61,203 bases of DNA, from positions 1 through 61,203 of the forward strand of contig JAHECA010000011.1 of the NCBI GenBank assembly GCA_024642005.1. Reading direction: 5' to 3'. This document shows, in pieces, positions 33,816-42,672 of the stretch (its first letter is position 1; the number at the start of each line of letters is the position of its first letter). Source of the stretch: Robiginitalea sp. Lineage in GTDB: Bacteria > Bacteroidota > Bacteroidia > Flavobacteriales > Flavobacteriaceae. The notes below the pieces were generated by a model that worked only from the letters and a program-made list of their open reading frames with translations, did no database searches and was not told the DNA's origin. A program made the translations under genes and the position numbers.

Positions 33816-35677
33816 ACCTGCTCAGCGCCGAAAACCTGGCCAAGTCTTACGGGGAGCGCGAATTGTTTTCGGGCCTGAGCTTTGGCATCAACCAGGGCCA
33901 GAAAGTAGCGCTGATCGCCCGCAACGGCACGGGAAAAAGCACCCTGCTCAACATCCTGGCCGGGAAAGACGCCCCCGACACCGGGCAGGTTACCTATCGC
34001 AAGGGGCTGCGGGTTGCCTACCTGGAGCAGGAGCCCCTTCTCGACCCCGCCCTGACCGTCGGGGAAACCCTCTACGCCTCAGCGAATGAGCTGGTGCGCA
34101 TCGTGGGCCGGTACGAGGCTGCCCTGCAAAAACCCGAAGATGCCTCCGGCTACCAACGTGCTTTTGAGGCCATGGAGCGGGCCGGGGCCTGGGACCTGGA
34201 AACCCGCTTCAACCAGATCTTGTCGCGCCTGCAGCTCAACGACCCTGAGGCTCTTGTTCGCACCCTTTCCGGAGGGCAGCGCCGCAGGCTGGCCCTGGCC
34301 CACTGCCTGATCGAAGAGCCCGAACTGCTGTTGCTCGACGAGCCCACCAACCATCTCGACCTGGAGATGATCGAGTGGCTTGAAGCTTATTTTGCAGGTC
34401 GGCCCATTAGCCTGCTCATGGTAACCCACGACCGGTATTTCCTGGACCGGGTCTGCAACCAGATTCTGGAACTCGAGGCCGGAAATCTCAGCACCTTCCC
34501 CGGTGGGTATGAAGACTACCTGCGTGAAAAAGAAGCCCGGGAAGCCGTGGCTGCCACCACCGCCCATAAAACAAAGGCGCTCTATAAAAAAGAGCTGGAA
34601 TGGATGCGGCGCCAACCCAAGGCCCGCACGACCAAATCGAAGTCGCGGATTGAAGATTTCGAAGCCCTGAAACAAAAGGCCTTACAGCGCAGGCAGGAGC
34701 GCGAAATGGAACTCGAGATCAACATGGAGCGCCTGGGTACCAAGGTGGTGGAATTGCACCGGGTGGCCAAGCGCTATGGTGAGCGCACCCTCTTCGAGGG
34801 CTTCACGTACTCCTTCCAGCGAGGCGAGCGGGTAGGGCTGATCGGGCCCAACGGGAGCGGGAAAACCACCCTGCTCGATATGGTGGCCGGACGGGTGCAG
34901 CCCGATGCCGGCAAGGTGGTACACGGGGAAACCCTGAAGATGGGGTACTACACCCAGGCAGGGTTAACAGCCGACCCGGGGATGAAGGTAATCGACGCGG
35001 TGCGCGAATTCGGGGATTACATCCCGCTGAAAAAAGGACGGCAGCTGAGCGCCCAGCAACTGCTGGAGCGCTTTTTGTTCGACCGGAGCGCCCAGTACGA
35101 CTACATCGAAAAACTCAGCGGAGGCGAGCGCAAGCGGCTCTTCCTCTGCACGGTGCTGATCCAGAACCCGAATTTCCTGATCCTGGACGAGCCCACCAAT
35201 GACCTCGACATCATGACGCTGAGCGTACTCGAAGACTTCCTGCTCGATTTTCCGGGAACCCTGCTCATTGTGTCGCACGACCGGTATTTCATGGACAAGA
35301 TTACCGACCACCTCTTCGTTTTTGACGGACAGGGCGGCATTCGCGATTTTCCCGGCAATTACACCGATTTCAGGATGTACGGCCCGGATGAAAGCACGTC
35401 TGTTTCGCCTTCGGTCCCTGCCCCTGAGACCAGACAGGCCAAATCGCCCGCCAGCCGGGGGAAGCGAAACTACGCCCAACAGCGCGAATACGAAACCCTG
35501 GAAGGCGAGATTGCCCGGCTGGAGGTGCGTAAAACCGACCTGGAATCGGCGCTCGCCAACCCCGATCAGGCCGGGGAGCAGCTCGACCAGACCGCCCGTG
35601 AGCTCGCCGGCCTGCTGGCCGAGCTGGAAGGAAAAACAGAGCGCTGGTTCGAACTGGCGGCCGTAGAAGAGGAATAG
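33812..35677 (+). CDS. ABC-F family ATPase (Uup-like)
   Basis: This 621-residue soluble protein has two ABC cassettes in one chain: Walker A ARNGTGKST and GPNGSGKTT, signatures LSGGQRRRLALA and LSGGERKRLFLC. It has the ABC-F linker between them and a C-terminal coiled-coil arm (about 540-615). ABC-F proteins act on ribosomes or in DNA-related quality control (Uup). The start is GTG at 33812, overlapping the DUF4105 stop (GTGA); the fold begins right there, whereas an upstream ATG would add unrelated sequence. Confidence 0.92.
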   Translation: MNLLSAENLAKSYGERELFSGLSFGINQGQKVALIARNGTGKSTLLNILAGKDAPDTGQVTYRKGLRVAYLEQEPLLDPALTVGETLYASANELVRIVGRYEAALQKPEDASGYQRAFEAMERAGAWDLETRFNQILSRLQLNDPEALVRTLSGGQRRRLALAHCLIEEPELLLLDEPTNHLDLEMIEWLEAYFAGRPISLLMVTHDRYFLDRVCNQILELEAGNLSTFPGGYEDYLREKEAREAVAATTAHKTKALYKKELEWMRRQPKARTTKSKSRIEDFEALKQKALQRRQEREMELEINMERLGTKVVELHRVAKRYGERTLFEGFTYSFQRGERVGLIGPNGSGKTTLLDMVAGRVQPDAGKVVHGETLKMGYYTQAGLTADPGMKVIDAVREFGDYIPLKKGRQLSAQQLLERFLFDRSAQYDYIEKLSGGERKRLFLCTVLIQNPNFLILDEPTNDLDIMTLSVLEDFLLDFPGTLLIVSHDRYFMDKITDHLFVFDGQGGIRDFPGNYTDFRMYGPDESTSVSPSVPAPETRQAKSPASRGKRNYAQQREYETLEGEIARLEVRKTDLESALANPDQAGEQLDQTARELAGLLAELEGKTERWFELAAVEEE

Positions 35678-35682
35678 GTTCC

Positions 35683-37257
35683 TCAGAGCCTGGTTCGCAC
35701 CGAGAGGTCGGATCGGGAATAAGCCTTGCCCCCCAAAATCACGTCTGAAATTTGGTCGTAGGCATTGAGCGCCTGCAGCGGATTCCCTTCCAGAATAAGG
35801 ATATTGGCCCTTTTTCCGGCTTCGAGGGTGCCCACGGCACCCAGCATGCCGAAGGCTTTTGCATTATTGTAGGTTGCCGCCCGGAAAAGCTTGTCCAGCA
35901 AAATGCCGGCCTCCTCCCAATGTTGCATTTCCCGATAGCCGTTGTATCCCGGCACATGGGAGTACATATTCATGGCCCCGGTATCGGTACCGAACAAGAG
36001 GTTGGCATTTTTCCCGGCCAGGTACGATGCCACGGTATCGAGTTTGGACCCCAGATTATGGTAAAGCCCCTGGAAAAACGCCGAATCCGATTCGAACCGG
36101 GCCCGGACAGGCACAAAAAACTCCGGATTTACCCTGGCGAGGTATTCGGGCCGGGCCAATATCCGGGCCCTCCCAGCAGGGGCCCCTTCCATGATAAGCC
36201 AATTCACATATGCCTCAGGGTACAGTTTTGACAGAAGTGTGGTATCAAGACCTTTGCCTTCCAGGATGTCCCGTTCGCCCAAAAGCGCCCGGAAGGTGAG
36301 TTGATACCCGGTTTGCCGGGCGGCGATGCTGTCGAGCAAGTCGCGGTGCGTCCGGGGGAGATTGGTGCTTAGGTATTCTTCCGGCCGGTTGGTCCAGTTC
36401 CAGAGGCCGTGGGCAATAATATCCACCCCGGCGGACAGGGCCAACTGCTGGCCTTTAAGGGACGGGGCGTGCAGCAGCGTGACCATTCCCGCTGCCCGGG
36501 CCTCCGTAACCAGTTCGACAAGAATTTCCGGGCTGGGGCTTTCCCAGACCTCCGGCAACCCGGAAGAGGCGTCTTCGTAGAGCATCTTAACGCATACGTG
36601 GCCTTCTTCACGGATGCGCGATACGAGATAGGAAGCCGAATGCGAGGGGAGGTCAAGGCTGTCGGGCAGCCGGATATTGGGGTTATACGGATCAAAAAGG
36701 AACGGTTGGGCGAGGCGCTCCGCCGGGCTGAGTTCCCCCATCTCCATTTCGAAGTCGTCCATGACGGCAACCTTTTTGCCGCAGGTATAGATGTCGGGGC
36801 GCAGGGATTTGGTCCGGATGGCCTCCAACTGTTGCGGGGCGTAAGCGTCGACATCCACCAGGCCCGTATAGCCGTAATACAGGAAATTCAGGGGCAGGCG
36901 GTCAAAATACCCTTCTACCAGCTCCGGTTCGCCCCGGCGCTGCCTGAAGTCCATCCCGGCGATGTTGTTCAGGTGCACGTGGCTGTCGATGAGCCCGGGG
37001 ATCACAAACCTGCCAGTCGCATCAATCCGGCGGTAAGAGCCGCTTACGCGGGGCATTTCTGCCCCCGCATAGCGGATCACCGTTCCATCCGTCAGGATAT
37101 TCCCCAGATAGGTGCGGATGGCCCCCGAGGAATCACAGGTAACGATTTGGGCATGTTCAATCAGCAAACCGTCCCGGACTTCAAAAGCAGGGCCGCTGCA
37201 CCCCAGGGCAAACAGAAATGTGCCTGACAGCAGTAGAAACCCGGTGATCTTTCCCAT
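35683..37257 (-). CDS. Amidohydrolase family lipoprotein
   Basis: This 524-residue exported enzyme has lipobox FALGCSG (Cys20). The metal-binding H93-x-H95 motif (DSHVHLNN) follows the IPGLID strand. Later histidine/aspartate parts are TLLHAPS, IAHGLWNW and LLFGTDTGAM. The C-terminal half closes the composite beta-sandwich (GKRANILILEGNPL). Imidazolonepropionase/prolidase-like members act on cyclic amides or dipeptides, but the substrate is unknown. An alternative start lies three codons earlier (37266). Confidence 0.9.
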   Translation of the reverse strand: MGKITGFLLLSGTFLFALGCSGPAFEVRDGLLIEHAQIVTCDSSGAIRTYLGNILTDGTVIRYAGAEMPRVSGSYRRIDATGRFVIPGLIDSHVHLNNIAGMDFRQRRGEPELVEGYFDRLPLNFLYYGYTGLVDVDAYAPQQLEAIRTKSLRPDIYTCGKKVAVMDDFEMEMGELSPAERLAQPFLFDPYNPNIRLPDSLDLPSHSASYLVSRIREEGHVCVKMLYEDASSGLPEVWESPSPEILVELVTEARAAGMVTLLHAPSLKGQQLALSAGVDIIAHGLWNWTNRPEEYLSTNLPRTHRDLLDSIAARQTGYQLTFRALLGERDILEGKGLDTTLLSKLYPEAYVNWLIMEGAPAGRARILARPEYLARVNPEFFVPVRARFESDSAFFQGLYHNLGSKLDTVASYLAGKNANLLFGTDTGAMNMYSHVPGYNGYREMQHWEEAGILLDKLFRAATYNNAKAFGMLGAVGTLEAGKRANILILEGNPLQALNAYDQISDVILGGKAYSRSDLSVRTRL

Positions 37258-37320
37258 CCCTTGCATGTTGTAGCCGATATGACGAGGGACCGCCCCTTTT
37301 GTTACAGGGGCAAAAGTGCC

Positions 37321-37328
37321 TACTTTTG
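37321..37328 (+). promoter_or_regulatory. Promoter -7 element before the 37.3-kb gene
   Basis: TACTTTTG fits TAnnTTTG and ends 12 bases before the ATG at 37341. This rules out the upstream in-frame ATG at 37299 and implies a very short leader. Confidence 0.6.
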
Positions 37329-37340
37329 GAAAAAGCGCTG

Positions 37341-37850
37341 ATGACAAAACTTGGCTTCTGGTGGCAGGCCCGAAACCGACACGGGGTGCATTCGCCCTTC
37401 GTTTACGGTTTTCTGGAACGCAGCCTGTATGCCCGAAAAAGACCCGGGTGCAGCCCGGAGCAGCAGTTGCTGCTGGCTGCCGCCGAACACTTCGCCCCGT
37501 TACGGGTGGGGTTCACACCCTCGGCAGCCGACAGGGCCGACTGGTTAAAGACCCGCCTGCCCGATGCCCGATGGGGTTTGCCCCCGTACGACCTGTTTAT
37601 TGCAGACTGTCCCGGCACGGAGCTCGAAGCACAGCTCGCAGACCACAGCAAGTGGCATAACGAATCGGTGATCTTTGTCGGGGGGTTGCGCACCGGGCCT
37701 TCAGCCCGTAGGGCCTGGAAGAAGTTGTGCCTTATGCCCCGGCTGCGGGTAATCCTGGAAACCTACAGGGCCGGTTTGCTCTTCTTCAGGAGCCAACAAG
37801 CCCCCCAACATTTTAAAATAAGGCTGAAATCGTCTATTTTTAGGCAGTGA
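37341..37850 (+). CDS. Shortened methyltransferase-family protein, HGxHSPF type
   Basis: This 169-residue protein has the N-terminal motif ARNRHGVHSPFVYGFL, which I associate with a Bacteroidota family annotated as class I SAM-dependent methyltransferases (usually about 230-260 residues). The glycine-rich SAM-binding motif is not visible and the protein is about 60-90 residues short. It probably lacks methyltransferase activity. The DLFIADC and ESVIFVGGLR segments fit later Rossmann strands. It overlaps the following small gene by one base. Confidence 0.78.
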   Translation: MTKLGFWWQARNRHGVHSPFVYGFLERSLYARKRPGCSPEQQLLLAAAEHFAPLRVGFTPSAADRADWLKTRLPDARWGLPPYDLFIADCPGTELEAQLADHSKWHNESVIFVGGLRTGPSARRAWKKLCLMPRLRVILETYRAGLLFFRSQQAPQHFKIRLKSSIFRQ

Positions 37851-38020
37851 TGAAATCCATTTTTTACATTCTGGGTGGGTTACTGCTGGTTTATATCCTT
37901 ATCGGCTCCTTTAACAAAAAGAAGGGCCGCCAGCGCAGGTCGCGCTCGTTTATGGACGGGCAGCGCCTGAAAGACCGCAGGGATCGCAATGGCGATGCCG
38001 ACACCCGACCCAACCCGTGA
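37850..38020 (+). CDS. 56-residue single-pass membrane protein
   Basis: A short gene starts with ATG overlapping the previous stop (TGATG) and ends with TGA ten bases before the cobalamin adenosyltransferase start. Its N-terminal helix is MKSIFYILGGLLLVYILIG, followed by a strongly basic tail (NKKKGRQRRSRS). Codon use matches its neighbours, and the tight spacing on both sides makes a real gene likely. The function is unknown. Confidence 0.68.
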   Translation: MKSIFYILGGLLLVYILIGSFNKKKGRQRRSRSFMDGQRLKDRRDRNGDADTRPNP

Positions 38021-38030
38021 ACGAACGAAC

Positions 38031-38609
38031 ATGAAGATTTATACCAAAACCGGCGACAGCGGCACAACCGGCCTCTTTGGGGGCACCCGGGTACCCAAGC
38101 ACCATTTCCGGATCCAGAGTTACGGCACCCTGGACGAGCTCAACAGCTGGGTGGGCATGCTGCGCGACCAGCCGATTGCCGAAATGCACCGGGAGCAGCT
38201 GCTGCAGGTGCAGCACCTGCTCTTTACCGCCGGGGCCATGCTGGCCGTAGACCCGGAAAAAGCGGCGCTGAAGAAAGGCGGATCGCGCCTGCAGATTACA
38301 CCCCTGATGGAGGCTGATGTGGAGGGCCTTGAAAGGGCCATAGACGCCCTGGAGGTATCCCTGCCACCCATGACGCATTTCATTTTGCCTGGCGGACACC
38401 CGAGCGTGTCAACCTGTCATATTACGCGCACGGTTTGCCGCAGGGCGGAACGCATGACCACACTGCTGGGGGAACAAAGCCCGGTAGCGCCGGAAATTCT
38501 GGCCTACCTGAACCGCCTTTCCGATTACCTGTTTGTGTTGGCACGGAAATTGTCGGCAGAAGTCGGGGCGCATGAAATAAAATGGATTCCGGAGCGCAAA
38601 CAGGAATAA
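38031..38609 (+). CDS. Cob(I)alamin adenosyltransferase, PduO type
   Basis: This 192-residue enzyme transfers adenosyl from ATP to cob(I)alamin, making adenosylcobalamin. The N-terminal ATP-binding motif is TKTGDSGTTGLFGG, and the C-terminal helix motif CHITRTVCRRAERM carries the family arginines. The ATG at 38031 gives the conserved MKIYTKTGD start. It lies downstream of two small genes in the same direction. AdoCbl is the chromophore expected for the CarH-like regulator at 3.9 kb, so this enzyme may supply it. No B12 riboswitch is seen upstream. Confidence 0.93.
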   Translation: MKIYTKTGDSGTTGLFGGTRVPKHHFRIQSYGTLDELNSWVGMLRDQPIAEMHREQLLQVQHLLFTAGAMLAVDPEKAALKKGGSRLQITPLMEADVEGLERAIDALEVSLPPMTHFILPGGHPSVSTCHITRTVCRRAERMTTLLGEQSPVAPEILAYLNRLSDYLFVLARKLSAEVGAHEIKWIPERKQE

Positions 38610-38707
38610 TTCATCAATTTCGACGTTCTAAAATTGCCAACTCGGAAATTTTCCGGGGAAAGGCGGCAAATATCCGTCAATTTTCTTGGCGGTATGGCAT
38701 TAAAAAT

Positions 38708-38715
38708 TATTTTTG
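38708..38715 (+). promoter_or_regulatory. Promoter -7 element of the DUF2795 gene
   Basis: TATTTTTG fits TAnnTTTG, 27 bases before the start codon. Confidence 0.6.
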
Positions 38716-38742
38716 CAAAAATTTTAAAATCAAGCTACTGCG

Positions 38743-38967
38743 ATGTACTGGACATTAGAATTGGCTTCCTATCTGAGTGACGCTCCCTGGCCGGCTACCA
38801 AGGACGAATTGATCGATTATGCGATCCGTACTGGGGCGCCCCTGGAAGTCGTGGAAAACCTTCAGTCTATGGAAGAGGAAGGCGGAGAAATCTACGAATC
38901 CATCGAAGAAATCTGGCCCGATTATCCGACCGAAGAAGATTACCTCTGGAACGAGGACGAATATTGA
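38743..38967 (+). CDS. DUF2795 family protein
   Basis: This 74-residue, very acidic cytoplasmic protein has a YWTLELASYLSDAPWPATKDELIDYAIRTGAP fold typical of DUF2795 (a small helical domain) and an Asp/Glu/Tyr-rich tail. It has its own promoter and terminator and precedes secA, a placement I recall in other flavobacteria. The function is unknown. Confidence 0.88.
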   Translation: MYWTLELASYLSDAPWPATKDELIDYAIRTGAPLEVVENLQSMEEEGGEIYESIEEIWPDYPTEEDYLWNEDEY

Positions 38968-38988
38968 TTCGATGCACCATATTCCCAT

Positions 38989-39016
38989 AAAAAGTCTCAT
39001 CCGAGGCTTTTTTTTT
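38989..39016 (+). terminator. Terminator after the DUF2795 gene
   Basis: AAAAGTCTC-atc-cGAGGCTTTT with a run of nine T bases; the stem includes one G-T pair. Confidence 0.85.
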
Positions 39017-39181
39017 ATGTAATTTTGACAGCCCGGTGGCCAGCCCGAGCCGTTTCGGTGAAACTGGTACACCTTTTGTACGGGAGGGCGTGCAAGGCGT
39101 TAAAACCCGCCCTGGCATAGACCCATCCGGTTGCCTCCAACACCTGCAGTGCCGGAAAGGCAACGTTAAAAAGGAACTGCT

Positions 39182-42100
39182 ATGAGTTTACTCAATTCGG
39201 TCTTAAAGGCTTTTGTAGGAGACAAGGCCAAAAAAGACGTTAAAGAATTACAACCCCTTGTCGAGGAGATCAAGACCTTCGGCCCAGCCCTGGAAGGACT
39301 AAGCCACGACCAACTTCGGCAAAAGACCCTCGATTTCAAGGAACTGATCCGCCAGCGGGTGGCCGACCTGCAGGAGCAGATCGATACCCTCAAGCAGCAG
39401 GCCAGCGATTCCGACGACATAGACCTCAACGAAAGCCTGTATGGCCAGATTGACGACCTCGAGAAACAGGTCTACGACCGCACTGCTGACACCCTCGGCG
39501 AGATTTTGCCGGAAGCCTTTGCCGTGGTGAAGGAAACGGCCCGCCGTTTCATGGAAAACCCCACCCTGGAGGTAACAGCCTCCGAGTTTGACCGTTTGCT
39601 CTCCGGCCGGGCCGATTACGTGACCCTGCAGGGCGAGAGGGCCCTTTGGAGCAATTCGTGGGACGCCGCCGGCAAGGAGGTGACCTGGGACATGGTCCAT
39701 TACGACGTGCAGCTGATCGGCGGCATTGTGCTGCATCAGGGCAAAATTGCCGAGATGCAGACGGGGGAGGGAAAGACCCTGGTAGCCACCCTGCCCATGT
39801 ACCTCAACGCCCTGGCCGGTAAAGGGGTGCACCTGGTTACGGTGAACGATTACCTGGCCCGGCGCGACAGCGCCTGGATGGGGCCCATCTTTGAGTTCCA
39901 CGGGCTCTCGGTAGACTGCATCGACAATCACCGCCCCAATTCAGAAGGGCGGCGCGCTGCCTACAATGCCGATATCACTTACGGCACCAACAACGAATTC
40001 GGCTTTGACTACCTGCGCGACAACATGGCACACACCCCGGGCGACCTGGTGCAGCGCCCGCACCATTACGCCATAGTGGACGAAGTGGACTCGGTGCTGG
40101 TCGATGACGCCCGAACCCCCCTGATTATTTCGGGGCCGGTGCCCGAGGGCGAACGGCATGAATTCAACGAATTGAAACCCAAGGTCTCAGACCTGGTACA
40201 GCGGCAGCAGCGCTACCTGAACGGGGTGCTGGCCGAGGCCAAGAAAAAAATTGCCGAAGGCGACACCAAGGAAGGTGGGCTTTTGCTCCTGCGCGTACAC
40301 CGCGGGCTCCCTAAAAACAAAGCCCTGATCAAATACCTGAGCGAGGAAGGCATCAAGCAGTTGCTGCAGAAAACGGAGAATTTCTACATGCAGGACAACA
40401 ACCGCGAAATGCCCACGGTAGATGCGGAGCTCCTGTTTGTAATCGACGAGAAGAACAACCAAATCGAACTGACAGACCGCGGCATCGAATACCTGTCTGG
40501 CGACCAGGAGAGCGACTTTTTCATCATGCCCGATATCGGCACCGAAATTGCCCGCATCGAAAACCAGGACCTCGAACTGGAAAGGGAAGCCGAGCTCAAG
40601 GAACAGCTTTTCAAGGATTTTGCCGTAAAGAGCGAACGCATTCACACCCTTACCCAGCTGCTGAAGGCGTACACCTTGTTTGAGAAGGATGTGGAATATG
40701 TGGTTATCGAGAACAAGGTACTGATCGTAGACGAGCAGACCGGCCGTATCATGGACGGGCGCCGCTATTCCGACGGCCTTCACCAGGCCATCGAAGCCAA
40801 GGAAAGCGTGAAGATCGAGGCCATTACCCAGACCTTCGCCACCATAACCCTGCAGAACTACTTCCGGATGTACAACAAGCTGGCCGGGATGACGGGAACA
40901 GCCGTGACCGAGGCCGGGGAATTATGGGAGATCTACAAACTGGACGTGGTGGAGATCCCCACCAACCGCCCTATTGCGCGCGACGACCGCAACGACCTGA
41001 TCTATAAGACGAAACGGGAGAAATACAACGCCATCATCGACGAGGTAACCCAGCTGGCAGAGGCCGGGCGGCCCGTTTTGATCGGAACCACCTCGGTGGA
41101 GATCTCGGAGCTGCTTTCGCGCATGCTCCACCTGCGGAAGATTGAGCACAACGTGCTCAACGCCAAGCTGCACAAGAAAGAGGCCGATATCGTGGCCGAA
41201 GCCGGGAAGTCGGGGGTAGTGACCATCGCCACCAACATGGCCGGCCGGGGTACCGACATCAAGCTCAGCGTCGAGGTCAAGAAAGCTGGCGGCCTGGCCA
41301 TTATCGGCACCGAACGACACGATTCCCGCCGGGTAGACCGGCAGCTCAGGGGGCGTTCCGGACGGCAGGGAGACCCCGGCAGTTCGCAGTTCTACGTTTC
41401 CCTGGAAGACAACCTGATGCGCCTGTTCGGCTCGGAACGCGTTGCCAAGATGATGGACCGCATGGGGCTGAAGGAGGGCGAGGTGATACAGCACAGCATG
41501 ATGACCCGCTCCATCGAGCGCGCCCAGAAGAAGGTCGAGGAAAACAACTTCGGCATCCGCAAGCGGCTGCTCGAATACGACGACGTGATGAACGCCCAGC
41601 GGGAGGTGGTTTACAGGAGGCGGCGCCACGCCCTGCAGGGCGACCGGCTCAAGGTAGACATCGCCAACATGATCTACGACACCTGCGAGGTGATCGCCGA
41701 TTCCAACAAACTGGCTTCCGACTTCAAGAATTTTGAATTCGAGCTCATCAAGTATTTCTCGATAACCTCGCCAGTTGACGAAGCCGAATTCGGGAAACTG
41801 GGGTATCAGGATCTCGCCCAACAAGTCTATTCGGCGGCCTACAAGCACTACCACGACAAGATGCAGCGCTCGGCACAGACTGCCTACCCGGTTATCCGGA
41901 ACGTGTTTGAGGACCAGGGGAACAACTACGAGCGCATCGTGGTGCCCTTTACCGACGGGATCAAGACCCTGAATGTGGTTACCGACCTCAAAAAGGCCTA
42001 TGACACCCAAGGCAAACAACTGATCACCGATTTTGAGAAAAACATCACCCTGGCCATCATTGACGATGCCTGGAAGACGCACCTGCGAAAGATGGACGAG

Positions 42101-42547
42101 CTCAAGCAATCGGTGCAGCTTGCCGTTCACGAACAGAAAGACCCGTTGCTCATCTACAAGTTCGAGGCTTTTGAACTCTTCAAAGGCATGATCGAGAAGG
42201 TGAACAAAGACGTGGTGTCGTTCCTCTTCAAAGGGGAGCTCCCTTCTGCGAATACCCAACAGATCCAGGAAGCACGCCAGGTACGCCGCCCCAAGGAGAA
42301 CCTGCAGACCAGCAAGGAAGAAATTCCCAACAGCGACGAGCTCGCGGCCCGCAACCGGGCAGCCGGTCAAACCCAGGGGCAGCGCCCTGCGGTAACCGAG
42401 ACCATCATTCGCGAGAAACCGAAAATCGGGCGCAACGAACGGGTCACCATCAAAAACGTGATGTCAGGAGAAAATAAAACACTTAAATTCAAGCAGGCAG
42501 AACCCCTCCTGGCCAAGGGAGAATGGGTGCTGATCGACGCCGAATAA
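39182..42547 (+). CDS. secA: Preprotein translocase ATPase SecA
   Basis: This 1121-residue motor drives Sec-dependent export. Walker A is QTGEGKT (194-200), Walker B is IVDEVDSVLVDDA, and the SF2 motif is TNMAGRGTDIKL. The chain is about 200 residues longer than E. coli SecA, with insertions at about 60-115 (coiled coil) and about 335-480, as in other Bacteroidota. The C-terminal Cys/His zinc tail for SecB is absent; the protein ends in KFKQAEPLLAKGEWVLIDAE. It is transcribed alone, with a terminator after it. Confidence 0.97.
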   Translation: MSLLNSVLKAFVGDKAKKDVKELQPLVEEIKTFGPALEGLSHDQLRQKTLDFKELIRQRVADLQEQIDTLKQQASDSDDIDLNESLYGQIDDLEKQVYDRTADTLGEILPEAFAVVKETARRFMENPTLEVTASEFDRLLSGRADYVTLQGERALWSNSWDAAGKEVTWDMVHYDVQLIGGIVLHQGKIAEMQTGEGKTLVATLPMYLNALAGKGVHLVTVNDYLARRDSAWMGPIFEFHGLSVDCIDNHRPNSEGRRAAYNADITYGTNNEFGFDYLRDNMAHTPGDLVQRPHHYAIVDEVDSVLVDDARTPLIISGPVPEGERHEFNELKPKVSDLVQRQQRYLNGVLAEAKKKIAEGDTKEGGLLLLRVHRGLPKNKALIKYLSEEGIKQLLQKTENFYMQDNNREMPTVDAELLFVIDEKNNQIELTDRGIEYLSGDQESDFFIMPDIGTEIARIENQDLELEREAELKEQLFKDFAVKSERIHTLTQLLKAYTLFEKDVEYVVIENKVLIVDEQTGRIMDGRRYSDGLHQAIEAKESVKIEAITQTFATITLQNYFRMYNKLAGMTGTAVTEAGELWEIYKLDVVEIPTNRPIARDDRNDLIYKTKREKYNAIIDEVTQLAEAGRPVLIGTTSVEISELLSRMLHLRKIEHNVLNAKLHKKEADIVAEAGKSGVVTIATNMAGRGTDIKLSVEVKKAGGLAIIGTERHDSRRVDRQLRGRSGRQGDPGSSQFYVSLEDNLMRLFGSERVAKMMDRMGLKEGEVIQHSMMTRSIERAQKKVEENNFGIRKRLLEYDDVMNAQREVVYRRRRHALQGDRLKVDIANMIYDTCEVIADSNKLASDFKNFEFELIKYFSITSPVDEAEFGKLGYQDLAQQVYSAAYKHYHDKMQRSAQTAYPVIRNVFEDQGNNYERIVVPFTDGIKTLNVVTDLKKAYDTQGKQLITDFEKNITLAIIDDAWKTHLRKMDELKQSVQLAVHEQKDPLLIYKFEAFELFKGMIEKVNKDVVSFLFKGELPSANTQQIQEARQVRRPKENLQTSKEEIPNSDELAARNRAAGQTQGQRPAVTETIIREKPKIGRNERVTIKNVMSGENKTLKFKQAEPLLAKGEWVLIDAE

Positions 42548-42570
42548 AACCTTCCTGCCCCCACTTTACA

Positions 42571-42599
42571 AAACGACCCGCCCAGGGTCGTTTTTTTTT
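42571..42599 (+). terminator. Terminator of secA
   Basis: AAACGACCC-gccca-GGGTCG followed by nine T bases, 24 bases after the stop. Confidence 0.9.
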
Positions 42600-42672
42600 G
42601 CCGGAGCACGGGCTTTGATTATATGCCAAAATAGGCCTAGCTTTACATCGAGCTGGAACCAAAGCGCACCCT

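Noticed and set aside
37851-38030. B12 riboswitch before the cobalamin adenosyltransferase
   Set aside because: The space is filled by a small gene and only ten bases separate it from the start; no B12-box-like sequence was seen.
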